From Chromera velia (lineage: Eukaryota; Sar; Chromeraceae): a DNA stretch of 30,528 bases. Positions 10,684 to 21,191 of the stretch are shown piece after piece (position 1 is the stretch's first letter; each line of letters begins with the position of its first letter). The position numbers and the translations under genes were made by a program. The notes below the pieces were generated by a model, which was not told where the DNA came from, ran no database searches, and saw only the letters and a list, made by a program, of their open reading frames with translations. Where the stretch lies: positions 3,008-33,535 of the forward strand of contig JAHBMJ010001108.1 in NCBI GenBank assembly GCA_018398765.1, in the 5' to 3' direction.

Positions 10684-10985
10684 ATTCAGCCTTTCGGGGC
10701 CAGGTTTTTGGTGAAAGACACTGTGTGCATCTGACGTAAGCAAGCTTGCGAACGGCCCCGAAACTAGCCCCGGAAAGCAAGAAAAATGAGAACTGCACGA
10801 TTGACGTATGCTGGCTAGTCGACCGTGCGGGCGGTCATGCTAAGTTGCCCCCCCCCACCTGCGGGAAAAGCTGCGGAACTTCGCGGGGCCCCGGGAAAAA
10901 ACCCCGGGGGTAAACTGAAACCCATCTCACGCATGCATAGCGCAAATCAGCCTTTCAGGGCCGGGTTTTTTGTGAAAGACATTGC
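10684..10985. repeat. dispersed direct repeat CAGCCTTTCNGGGCC...GTGAAAGACA
   Basis: About 35 bp starting at CAGCCTTTCGGGGCCAGG (near 10687) recur near 10947 as CAGCCTTTCAGGGCCGGG, each followed by GTGAAAGACA. Between them lies copy B of the window-start GC-rich motif (10858-10916), with the self-complementary CCCCGGG and CCCCGGGG flanking an A6 run. No gene is supported here. Confidence 0.55.
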
Positions 10986-10993
10986 ATGCATGT

Positions 10994-11167
10994 ATGCATG
11001 CACGCGTGGGCTGGGGTATTTCTGTTTTATAAGTGCCCCCCGCTTCGTTTTCTGGGGCCATGCATGCACGCGTGGGCTGGGGTATTTCTGTTTTGTAAGT
11101 GCCCCCCGCTTCGCTTTCCGGAGCCATTTTTGTTTTGTAAGTGCCCCCCGCTTCGCTTTCCGGGGCC
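10994..11167. repeat. 66-bp tandem repeat, 2.6 copies
   Basis: Units begin at 10994 and 11060 (ATGCATGCACGCGTGGGCTG at the start, CGCTTCGCTTTCCGGGGCC at the end of the consensus). A third unit of 42 bp (11126-11167) lacks about 24 bp of the unit start. The end of the unit (CTTTCCGGGG) recurs singly at about 11207. The array lies about 390 bp upstream of the threonine aldolase ATG and so may overlap its upstream region. Confidence 0.85.
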
Positions 11168-11553
11168 ACACGTCCGCAATCGTCCGCAATATTCCGCGGA
11201 CTTAACTTTCCGGGGCACTTTTTCGATCTTTTTCGCTTTCCGCGATCGAGAGCTTAACTAGTGCACACTGCATTTCGGTGTTGGCTTTCGATCCTCCCCA
11301 CCTGTTTTGAAGTTTGACAATACAGCAGACCGCAGATCGAAGTCCGGCAAACAAACTTCACACTGTCCATCAGACGAGTTTTGTCATTTCCTTCTAAAGC
11401 GTAGTCCTCCTGATCTGCATTCTACCAGAGGACCCCTAACGAGGTTGAGTCCCTTTGCTCGTACCAGCAGGCTACTCCAATCCCGCTTCTCCTTCCTGCC
11501 ACCCTTTTGTTCTGATTCGCCTTCTTCTTAGGACAAGTTTGAGCCAAGCAAGA
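11168..11553 (+). promoter_or_regulatory. probable upstream region and 5' UTR of threonine aldolase
   Basis: There is no other gene between the tandem repeat and the aldolase ATG. A pyrimidine-rich run with TTCTTCTTAG ending at 11531 looks like a 3' splice site 22 bp before the ATG, so the 5' UTR may contain an intron. The reading frame stays open upstream of the ATG, but no earlier in-frame ATG was seen within it. Core promoter elements were not identified. Confidence 0.35.
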
Positions 11554-12747
11554 ATGACGCAAGCTGATGCCAACGGTCACTCCACAAACGCAGCTGTACC
11601 TTTCCCTCCCGTTCTGGTGAGTGGAAAGGCCGGAGACGGCGCTAAGCAGCCGTCTCCCAACACCCTCCCCCCCCACTCCACTGGGGCTCAGCTGATTGCG
11701 GACTTCCGTTCCGACACCGTCACCCAGCCCTCTGAGGGCATGTGGGCAGCCATGTACGAAGCCCCTCTGGGCGACGATGTGCTTGGAGACGATGAGACCA
11801 CCTTTGCCCTCGAGAGGAAGGTTGCGGAAATGTGTGGCAAGGAGGCCGCCTTGTGGTTTCCCACGGGCACCATGTCTAACCAGGTGGCCATTGCCGTGCA
11901 TGTGCACCAGAAGAAGCCGGGAGTGATCAACCCCGAGATCATTCTTTCCAAGGCTGCCCACATGTTCGTGCATGAGTGTGGAGGAATCGCCTTCCACTCC
12001 CGTGCCACTGTCCTTCCCCTGGAGGGAGAGGGCGAGTCCCCCTTCTTCTCTGCGAAGAAGATGGAAGAGAATGCGCACACGGAATTTGAGATTCACCACA
12101 CACAGACTGTGGGTGTGTGTGTTGAAAACGCGATGAACGGCATGGTGTGGCCGTACGAGAGGCTGAAGGAGGTCAGCGAAACGGCGAGACGGCTGGGCAT
12201 TTTTGTGCATATGGACGGTGCCCGTCTCTGGAACGCAGCCGTCTTTCAGAACCGGCCGTTGTCTGACTACGGTGCTCTGTCTGACACGATCTCTCTGTGT
12301 CTGTCGAAAGGCCTGGGGTGTCCTGCGGGGTCTATTGTTGTGGGGTCAGAAAAGGTGATCAAACAATGTCGTGCGTTCAGAAAGTTGTTCGGGGGGGGCA
12401 TGAGACAGACAGGGATGTTTGCAGCCTCTGCCCTGTATGCGATGGAACACAACTGGGGAGAGTCGATGAAGAGAACGCACGAGGATGCGAAGTGGTTTGG
12501 GTCCGAGCTTGAGAAGCTGGGGTTCTCGGCTCGGTGCACAGACACCAACCAGGTGTGGGTGAAGTCGGGAACCACAGGTTGTTCCTGGAATGTTCTTGCG
12601 ACTGTGTTGGGGGGTATGGGTGTGAAGATGTTTGCATGGGATGACGAGACGACCAGGGTTGTGATTCACTTCCAGACGCCGAGAGAGAACCTTGAAAAGG
12701 TTCTTCAAATTCTGCCTCAGGCAATGAAGCAGGCAAGGGAGGCTTAG
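11554..12747 (+). CDS. L-threonine aldolase (low-specificity type), intact
   Basis: This 397-residue PLP enzyme of the beta-eliminating lyase fold cleaves L-threonine or allo-threonine to glycine and acetaldehyde. Residues 51-60 (FRSDTVTQPS) are the family's N-terminal signature, and 103-110 (PTGTMSNQ) form part of the cofactor pocket. Residues 136-144 (HMFVHECGG) and 220-228 (MDGARLWNA) are conserved active-site blocks. Lys252 in SKGLGCPAGS is the expected Schiff-base lysine. The ATG at 11554 is chosen because the upstream frame has no ATG and ends near a possible splice acceptor. The first ~45 residues precede the conserved domain and are polar, and a targeting role is not evident. The gene is a single uninterrupted exon, G/C-richer than its neighbours, and the only intact host gene in the window. 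Its symbol in this organism is unknown (the yeast counterpart is GLY1). Confidence 0.96.
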   Translation: MTQADANGHSTNAAVPFPPVLVSGKAGDGAKQPSPNTLPPHSTGAQLIADFRSDTVTQPSEGMWAAMYEAPLGDDVLGDDETTFALERKVAEMCGKEAALWFPTGTMSNQVAIAVHVHQKKPGVINPEIILSKAAHMFVHECGGIAFHSRATVLPLEGEGESPFFSAKKMEENAHTEFEIHHTQTVGVCVENAMNGMVWPYERLKEVSETARRLGIFVHMDGARLWNAAVFQNRPLSDYGALSDTISLCLSKGLGCPAGSIVVGSEKVIKQCRAFRKLFGGGMRQTGMFAASALYAMEHNWGESMKRTHEDAKWFGSELEKLGFSARCTDTNQVWVKSGTTGCSWNVLATVLGGMGVKMFAWDDETTRVVIHFQTPRENLEKVLQILPQAMKQAREA

Positions 12748-13225
12748 AGAAGAATTAAAGTGTTTCAATAAGATCATGTCAAAGAAAAACAGACGAAGGA
12801 GTGCAGCCAGTCTCCCCCAGTTAAGGTGTGCGTTGAAGAAGAAACGGCCGGTGGACGACTCGGAGTCGTCTTGCTTTCTTTGGTATCAAATCAGTCAGAA
12901 ATCGTTCTTTTTTTTTTTTTTTTAACATTTTGAATTGTAGTTTACATATATGTATAATGATCGACTTCACGTTTTGCTAACTAATTTGATTCAATCACTT
13001 CTTTAATTAAGCCCGAAATCGTTCGTCTGAATCTATAGGTTTTAATTTAGGTCTTAATGATCAAAACAACAGAACCTATATATAACGACCTATAGCTAAG
13101 TTGAAACTGATCAAAACCAATGAATACTGATTTAGCAGAGTCATGTATCAATTCTAAAAAGTACATAGGCTAAGAATCGATCCGTAAGATTTATAGTCTG
13201 AAATTTGATTTTTTTTTATGATTAG
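12748..13225. other. 3' flank of aldolase, AT-rich, no gene
   Basis: AATTAAA at 12753-12759 is a possible polyadenylation signal six bases after the stop codon. A near-perfect palindrome (GACGACTC, one base, GAGTCGTC) lies at 12854-12870, and a T-run at about 12906-12924. The remainder is AT-rich with stops in every frame. Confidence 0.5.
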
Positions 13226-13475
13226 GCTCTGCACTACATTAAAAAAAAAAATAAAAGAAGAGAAAAAACTAGAGAAGTTTTTTTTTTATAGATTTTTTTT
13301 TAATTTATTCTGGCATTCAATAGGTAAACAACTGTTGTTCAAGTGTTGCAAGAGTGTTACACGGGGTGTTGCATTCAATTTAAACTATATACTTTTCAGT
13401 TAATAAATAAAAAAAAATAAAAGATTGGAAACCTTTTTTTTTTCTTTTTTTTTTTTTATTTATGGAGTGCAGAGC
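13226..13475. mobile_element. MITE-like element with GCTCTGCACT inverted termini
   Basis: The left end GCTCTGCACTACATTAAAAA is matched in reverse complement at the right end by GCTCTGCACTCCATAAATAA. The 12-bp direct repeat TTTTATGATTAG lies immediately left (13214-13225) and, after four extra bases, right (13480-13491) of the element. It is about 250 bp long, full of A and T runs, with no gene. It contains ACAACTGTTGTTCAAGTG near 13328, which recurs in the element at 28804-29158. Confidence 0.6.
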
Positions 13476-14317
13476 ATAGTTTTATGATTAGTGATAGTGA
13501 TAATGATTTAATTGGTGCCCTAGGTAGAGCAGTGCATGACATGCTGCACTGTCACCGTTCTACCAGAAGTTGCCCCTACGAACGGCAAAGGTATGCCCCA
13601 TTGCTGAGGCTTCAGACCGCACCCCGCGGTCTGCCTAAGGTTTCCCCCAGACCGCTAACGACCAACATTCTTTGTTCACTTTGCATGCTCTAGGTGGGTA
13701 GCTGATTACTAGAGCTAAATCCAAAGATCGATCCAATTGCAGACGATGCTAGGACACCTCTGCTTTCTGCGTACGCTTTTTTAATCTTCTCTTTCACCTT
13801 CCTCTTTAATGAATCTGTTGGATGCCATGGCTGAAAGTACTACTAGATGAACAGATTCCGCTTACCGCCATAATATCCTTTAATAGGTTATGGCTATTGT
13901 CATAAGAGGATGTTGAAGACGCAGATACGCAATCTTCTCTTCTAACCAGGATTGTTCGGTTTCTGTCATTTCATTCATGCTTGCAACACTTGCGCAATAG
14001 CTTATATACGGGGCACTTAAAACGTGCACCGTCACTTTAACATGGTTTGCATGCATTTACGTTTTCCAGGACCATGGCCCCGGCACCTCATCAATTACTG
14101 CACTGCATTGCGTCGCCACATAAGGCCTTAATCCTAACTTGTCTTATCGAAATGCACTGCTTGCTACTACAACCAGACACGGCATTCAACAGAATCAAGT
14201 TGATTGATGTCTTATGTCTCTTTATCATTCTTGTGCCTGGTCTAGTAGTTCACTAGCTTTCACACAGTCAGCTACTTTCGTGCGGCCTGTCGGTGAGTTT
14301 ACATATGCCGAGACACA
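13476..14317. other. non-coding stretch with two hairpins
   Basis: CAGACCGC (13613-13620) and GCGGTCTG (13626-13633) form an 8-bp stem with a 5-base loop. An imperfect hairpin lies at about 13530-13552 (GCAGTGCATGACATGCTGCACTG). No gene is recognised. Plus-strand frames of 60-80 codons here have no coding character. Confidence 0.45.
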
Positions 14318-16718
14318 AGGGGGTTGCACTCTTGAGGGGGGTCTTAGGCCTAAAGTAGGCCAGTTTCAACCTAAGATGACCAGAATTTGTATAAAAGAGT
14401 ACTCTGTTGTATGCCTATGTAGGCTGGATTTAGGACCAGTTACACAAACAACAACTTTGTAGATTTATAGCCAAATCCAACATATCTTTTCTATTTGAGA
14501 ATCCAATTTGGGAGTCAGACTCTTTGCCCAGTAAAAAAACAACAAAGTCTAGTTTTCACTTTCAATAAATAATTTAAACATAATGACAAGCATTTACGCT
14601 ACACAGACTATTTTGAAAGGAAAGTGTATTATATTGCTTCGTTTGATTTAATTAGTTCTGAGTGGTATCCACTATTATTGCTAAATGAACACTGAATGTA
14701 CACTAATATTTCACTAGTTCGTACACTAAAAAAAATAGTGCTTCCCCATAGAAATTGTTAGTCTACATACAAGAAGTGTATAAACCACCACCGTTAGGGC
14801 AGTATTTCAGTGCATTTAAACACTAAAATCACTGTAGATTATTTTAAACTTTCACCGACTTCCACTTGATAAACTTTTCTTATTAAATTTTAAAAATAAC
14901 AGTGTAAAACTTAGTGTTTTAGTGTAAAATTCTTATAACAAGCAAAATTTTTACATTTTTGATGTCTGATTCTACACCAACAGAAACAGTCTCAAACCTC
15001 CTACCAAAAACAGATAACAAGACAGTAACAATAATTCAAAACATTGAGAAACACTGTTGGTACACTGATGGATACGTTGGATACTGTCTTTAGTGTTCAC
15101 TAGTGTAAAATCTTTGTGACAAAAGTTAGCATTTTCAAGTTAGATAACAAATCTTGTTTAATATTGAATTAGCATAACTTTTTATAGCTTAATATTATAT
15201 AAAATATGTATACAAGCGTTTAGAATCAATTGTGGCATCATCTTAAACTTTCATTATAGGTATAGCAAGAGGGTTGTACTCTTGAGAGGGGCCTTAGGCC
15301 CAAAGTTACTATAGGCCAGTTTCAGCCTAAGATGACCAAAATTTGAGCAAAAGAGTACTCTGTTGTATGCCTATGTAGGCTGGATTTAGGACCAGTTACA
15401 CAAACAACAACTTTGCAGATTTATAGCCAAATCCAATATATCTTTTCTATTTGAGAATCCAATTTGGGAGTCAGACTCTTTGCCCAGTAAAAAAATAACA
15501 AAGTCTAGTTTTCATCTTTAATAAATAATTTAAACATAATGACAAGCATTTACGCCACGCAGACTATTTTGAAAGGAAAGTGTGTTATATTGCTTCGTTT
15601 GATTCAGTTAGTTCTGATTGGTGTCCACTATTATTGCTAAATGAACACTGAATGTACACTAATATTTCACTAGTTCGTACACTAAAAAAAATAGTGCTTC
15701 CCCCTAGAAATCTAGCCTAGAAATTGTTAGTCTACATACAAGAAGAGTACAAACCATACCATTAAGGCAGTATTTCAGTGCATTTAAACAGTGAAATTAT
15801 TGTAGATTATTTTAAACTTTCACCGACTTTCACTTGATAAACTTTTCTTATTTTAAAAAAAAAGTGTAAAACTTAATGGTTTAGTGTAAAATTCTTGTGA
15901 CAAGCAAAATTTTGGCATTTTTAATGTCTGATTCTACACTAACAGAAACAGTCTTAAACCTCCTACCAAAAACAGATAACAAGACAGTAACAATAATTCA
16001 AAACACTGAGAAACACTGTTGGTACACTGATGGATACGTTGAATACTGTCCTTAGTGTTCATTAGTGTAAAATCTTTGTGACAAAAGTTAGCATTTTTAA
16101 GTTAGATAACAAATCTTGTTTAATATTGAATTAGCATAACTTTTTATAGCTTAATATTATATAAAATATATGTAAAAGTGTTTAAAATCAATTGTGATAT
16201 CATTTTAAACTTTTATTGTAGGCATAGCAAGGGGGTTGCATTCTTGAGGGGGGCCTTAGGCCCAAAGTTATTGTAGGCCAGTTTCAGCCTAAGATGACCA
16301 GAATTTGTATAAAAGAGTACTCTGTTGTATGCCTATGTAGGCTAGATTTGGGACCAGTTACACAAACAACAACTTTGTAGATTTATAGCCAAATCCAACG
16401 TATCTTTTCTATTTGAGAATCCAATTTGGGAGTCAGACTCTTTGCCCAGTAAAAAAACAACAAAGTCTAGTTTTCATCTTTAATAAATAATTCAAATATA
16501 ATGATAAGCATTTATGCCACGCAGACTATTTTGAAAGGAAAGTGTATTATATTGCTTCGTTTGATTCAGTTAGTTCTGATTGTTGTCTACTACTATTATT
16601 GCTGAACACTGAATGTACACTAATATTTCACTAGTTCGTACATTAAAAGAAATGGTGCTTCCCCCTAGAAATCTAGCCTAAAAATTGTTAGTCTACATAC
16701 AAGAACAGTACAAACCAT
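14318..16718. repeat. ~960-bp AT-rich tandem satellite, units 1, 2 and first half of 3
   Basis: Unit starts are taken at AAGNGGGTTG: 14318, 15267 and 16229, giving periods of 949 and 962 bp. Fixed landmarks recur in each unit, for example AAGAGTACTCTGTTGTATGCC, GACTCTTTGCCCAGTAAAAA and CACTAGTTCGTACA. Units differ by scattered substitutions and small indels. The repeat has no coding capacity. The array is broken in unit 3 by the LTR retrotransposon and resumes at 24220. Confidence 0.92.
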
Positions 16719-16723
16719 CACCG
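16719..16723. repeat. target-site duplication of the retrotransposon, left copy
   Basis: CACCG here and CACCG at 24215-24219 flank the insertion exactly. Removing the insertion and one copy restores the satellite order seen in unit 1 (ACCACCACCG followed by TTAGGGCAG). A 5-bp duplication is normal for retroviral-type integrases. Confidence 0.9.
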
Positions 16724-16984
16724 TGTAGAATATATAAACCATCACCTTCTCCAACAGGTGGAGTTTGGCGTTCCGGCCAAAGGCAATGGCCCATGTCTTC
16801 ATTTCAGCCCTGTTCTTGATAGCAGTCACCCACTCAACCTTGGGAATGACATACTTCGGCTCCTCTGGAGTATGGTCGAAGCGACCAAGACCAGACAACG
16901 CAGAAGCCGAAGGAGACAATATTTCTGGAATCGACGGAAGAGAAAAGGAAATCCGATGGACCGTGCGCGCCTGGGGGCATCAAA
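16724..16984 (-). mobile_element. extra leader-gag stub with LTR-end remnant
   Basis: 16745-16984 matches 23714-23953 without a difference that I could see, covering the leader and the first ~58 codons of gag. It is followed leftwards by a filler TAAACCATCACC (16735-16746), which closely copies the adjacent satellite sequence at 16711-16722. Then comes TGTAGAATATA (16724-16734), the terminal 11 bases of the LTR. Read on the element strand this is LTR, leader, truncated gag, filler, LTR end. Confidence 0.88.
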
Positions 16985-17245
16985 TGTAGAATATAGGAGG
17001 CTTAGGCTACGATCAGGGAAGGGACATCTACTTCATAGGAAGGTCTGTCAGTCAAGGAAGTTGGAATGATCTGCTGATTCCGACTTCTGTGTAAAGGTCA
17101 GTCAATCTTAAACGATCAATCGGATGCAATTGATTCGACTCTGCAACATGGATCCGCGTGAGCCGTGCGTCCCGGGCCCGGCCAGGGCATGTCGGTCCCG
17201 GCGCGTGCCGTCTCCCAATCGCATGCACGCCTGCTCAACTTCACA
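16985..17245 (-). repeat. 3' LTR of the copia-order element (261 bp)
   Basis: It begins TGTGAAGTTG and ends TTCTACA on the minus strand, so it is bounded by TG...CA. It matches the 5' LTR at 256 of 261 positions. Two of the differences fall in the left arm of the LTR hairpin and weaken it here. Confidence 0.95.
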
Positions 17246-17258
17246 ATCACCCCCCATG
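17246..17258 (-). promoter_or_regulatory. polypurine tract
   Basis: On the minus strand ATGGGGGGTGAT abuts the 3' LTR directly. This is the expected position of the plus-strand DNA primer of LTR retrotransposons. No other purine tract occurs close to the LTR. Confidence 0.7.
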
Positions 17259-17313
17259 GATTAGCATACATCGAACACATGAATCAATTCATACAAGAGG
17301 CAGAGCAGGCAAG

Positions 17314-18106
17314 TCATACATGCAGGAATTTAGTCTGTCTGTCGGCATGCTGAGATCCTGTAGGCACCCACTTCACATTTGCGTTCAACTCTTTAATCAT
17401 TTCACGAGTATAATCAAGCTCCCCCTGAAATCGAGGCTCACTCATAGACTGGCCACTCGCGAGTTGAAACATGAGTGGCTGAGAATCACTCACCATTATG
17501 ACAGGAATCTCATACCCGAACAGCTTCTTCAATAAATCCCTGTACCGGTATGCTTCCTTGCATCCATCTCTCAGAGCTAGAAGCTCAGCTGCAGTGGCAT
17601 TGCCAAGCTTCCTGCCTTCTCCTTTCGATTTCTATGCAACCGTATTCATATATCCAAGCGCACAAAGGTCTTTCAAGGCAGACTGACTCACAATCTGGAA
17701 TTCAAGTCCCTTCCTCCCTATCTTCTCTGACAACTTGTAGGATGCATCGACCCACCCCACCAAAACAGGATGCTCTCCTTCCTTCAATCCCTTCAATTCA
17801 AGAGCACGATACGTCTGCTGAGCATAAGCAAGTGCTTTGTCAACCGCACGAAGGGAACGAGCAGACGGACGAGAGTTGTTCTTCGAGAGAGCAGAAAATA
17901 GGAAAAAAAGATGCGGCTGACTCTTTACCAACCAACCGAGCTTCCCGACTTTCTCTTGATGCTGCTCTTGAAGAGACATGTCGATCTCTTCGTCTGCTGA
18001 CACAAAGAGATCTTTGTCTGTCAGCTTGACTGCTTTCTTTATCTCTTCCTCCCCTTCCGGAACAAGAGACGCAGCATACTGACCCTGATCCCACAACATT
18101 ACGCAA
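17314..18106 (-). pseudogene. copia-type RNase H region of pol (C-terminal part)
   Basis: This is the part of pol downstream of the nested insertion. It opens with the RT-RNase H connection (GQYAASLVPEGEEEI). It then shows the RNase H acidic residues in order: Asp in VGWVDASY, Glu in AAELLAL, Asp in VSDSQPL and Asp in QHADRQTK. The frame is single from 18106 to the TGA at 17316-17314, except for one in-frame TAG at 17634-17632. It would degrade the RNA of the RNA/DNA hybrid during reverse transcription. The stop codon and the upstream disruption make it non-functional. Confidence 0.9.
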
Positions 18107-19402
18107 ACCACGCACATGCTACGTCTGTTCCGTTGAGTTTGTTGTATGATTTAATTAGAGTTGACTTTAATTCAAATACTATCCGGGTGTTGGGGGAGAG
18201 GGTTGCTCAGGTGGAGGGATTCCCGCAAGGGAGTCCGTATTCACCTGGGGGCGCGCGTTTTTATGCTGCATGGAAGGAATATCAGAAAGCACTCCTCCTG
18301 AATGTCACTTCATGGCAGTCCTCTAAGTGGTTCATGAGGCGATACATGGACGATCGGACGTTGATGGCTCAATCTGTCGCTCCCGATTTTCTTGGAAACG
18401 ATCCTTTTATGCTTTCACTACAGCGCTTTGATTTCTACCATGGTACATGTGTTTTGGAGAGACAGTGTGGGAAGGAGGTTTTGGGTCTCTCTCTCTTCAC
18501 TCTGGAGAGTGCCCCAGAAGTTGTTCTGTTCTCTCCAAAGAATCCGAATAGATCTGTTTTCTCTCTTTTCATTGATCGGTCTTTGGAAACTCCACATGGA
18601 AGTGACTTGTCGTTACATTCTTTGGTTGATTTGCGTCCCCGTTTCGTTCATGGGAATGCGTGTGTGGTCAGCCGATCTGCGCGTTCAGGTCTGATATGCG
18701 GGCACGTTACAAAAATGCTGTTATCCGCAAATCTACCCACCTGTTTGATGATAAGGGAGTTGTCATTAATGTTCGTTGAATTGCTGTCCTTGCGATGGCC
18801 TTTTAATTTTTTCAAGGAACAATATTTGCGTGTTTTGGTCCGTACAGCCAGCACGGATCTGATTGAAGGATGGTTGAATGAGATTGCATTTCTTAAGCGC
18901 TTTAGGCCAACGATGTATTGAATATGTTTACATGTGTATCTTCCTTATTTCGATTCTTTTTGTCCTATTGATCTTCGATCGAACGCCTCTTTTACGTAGC
19001 ACACAGAGCCAGAAGCGATAGAAAAAAGACAGTGGCGAGACCGAAGGGGGGGGTTGCGTGTGACGTTGTGTGTTGGAATTGCGGTTGCTCGTCTGGCATG
19101 ACATTGTCAGGATTGAGAGTGTGCGCATTGGTACTGTGGCCTGTGCCAAGACGATTTTAAATTGTGTGCGCGACCGATCGTTCACGGGGTGGTGTTTGAG
19201 CTATGCCGAGATTTATTGATTTTTTGCGCCGTACGTGTATTTGGCATCGAATTGGCATGCATCCGTCTATCTATACATGCATACTGAGATACTGGCATGT
19301 GAGATTTCGAGTAGAAGGACTGCTCTTCCACTGAACACAGTGCTGCCGCCTACTAGAACAGTGCGGAGACGATTAGGACATACGTTACAGCTGTCTGAAG
19401 TA
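18107..19402 (+). mobile_element. nested insertion carrying a truncated non-copia reverse transcriptase
   Basis: Copia pol homology stops abruptly on both sides of this segment, which has opposite coding polarity. The short direct repeat ACGCAA at 18101-18106 and 19403-19408 is a candidate target duplication. The boundaries therefore rest on a 6-bp match and could be off by a few bases. The segment has no LTRs, no terminal inverted repeats and no 3' poly(A) tail. The RT frame is cut at its 5' end, as is common for target-primed retroelements. The 3' ~480 bp after the frame are non-coding. Confidence 0.6.
18109..18921 (+). pseudogene. reverse transcriptase fragment, RYMDD type, Penelope-like or non-LTR
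   Basis: An uninterrupted frame of about 270 codons enters from the insertion edge without an ATG. It contains GFPQGSPYSPGGARFYAAW (palm motif with QGSP) and, about 35 residues later, FMRRYMDDRTLMA with the catalytic DD pair. A later segment (SGLICGHVTKMLLSAN, then IRELSLMFVELLSLRWPFNF) resembles the thumb of Penelope-like elements in spacing and character. The upstream fingers and the first catalytic Asp are missing, and no GIY-YIG or other endonuclease follows before the stop. QGSP plus YMDD excludes a copia RT. The class is an inference from motifs only. It cannot be active as it stands. Confidence 0.65.
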
Positions 19403-19408
19403 ACGCAA

Positions 19409-20351
<943 letters not shown>

Positions 20352-21191
20352 TCATTTCAGACGACAAAACCCAACAAACTCTGGCTGCTCGACTTCCTCA
20401 CTTGCTCCTCCCACACCCCCCTCACCGGTGGAACCGAGCTGACCACCGGTGGAAGCATCTGGAGCAAGGGCATTCACTCCGAAGAGCGAATCGTCATCGT
20501 CGCTGTACACAGAATCAGAGTCCAGAATGTCGGAATACTGAATGGCGTCTTCTTCTGCTTCCACGGAAGGGTCCCAGGCGGCTGAGTCAGACGCCCTTCC
20601 CCCCTCCTCTGGGAAATCTCCACTCACTCCTTCTCCCCCGCCACGAACGCGTGCGAGCGCCTCGGCAGGGATCTGCATTCCCTCCCCAAACTGGAAGTGG
20701 GCAGCCACTTTATCACCCTTGCGGTCATCGATCTCCTCTAAACAAGACGGCTTCCACTGTCCTGTTTGGGGGCTTTGTTGAAGAACAGCCACGTCAATGC
20801 GCCTCTTTCCCTCCCTCATCACTTGTGTGGGAAACCAGGCACCCCCTGTTCTTCGTGCTATCACCCCCTTCTTTCGTTCTGATGACTCCACTGGCGGGCC
20901 CGAACCGTCTCCTTCATTCAGGGGCGCTGCTGGCTCAGCTCCACCCCCAGAAACGTCTGCATCTTCGTCAAAGGACTCCATGGACACAGGTACCCCCCGT
21001 CTTTGCACCGCAGTGCGTCGGACAGGGAGCTCCATATCAAAATCGAACCCATCATCATCGTTATCGGAACTGGGGACGTCCGTCTCCTCATCATCTGAAC
21101 GATGGGACTGCTGCTGCTGACAGGGAAGGCAATCGGCTCCTTCTTCCCCCACCCACCGATGGAGACGGACCTGAGACGGATGGAGTCGCAC
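20352..21191 (-). pseudogene. acidic Ser/Asp-rich spacer of pol between integrase and RT
   Basis: This 280-codon frame is in phase with the RT frame, from which a single TGA (20354-20352) separates it. Copia polyproteins carry a poorly conserved, disordered linker at this place. Here it is rich in Asp/Glu/Ser ([12 protein letters not shown], later [13 protein letters not shown]). An embedded ordered block ([20 protein letters not shown]) could belong to the integrase C-terminal region. The long plus-strand frame over the same bases is its antisense shadow. Confidence 0.75.

Noticed and set aside
11422-12210. 262-codon minus-strand frame
   Set aside because: It is the shadow of the threonine aldolase, which has every family motif on the plus strand.
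16745-16919. Separate small gene (84-codon minus frame)
   Set aside because: It is the truncated duplicate of the gag start belonging to the retrotransposon insertion.
18928-19185. Minus-strand frame inside the nested insertion
   Set aside because: It has low coding character and lies in the probable 3' non-coding part of the plus-strand RT element.
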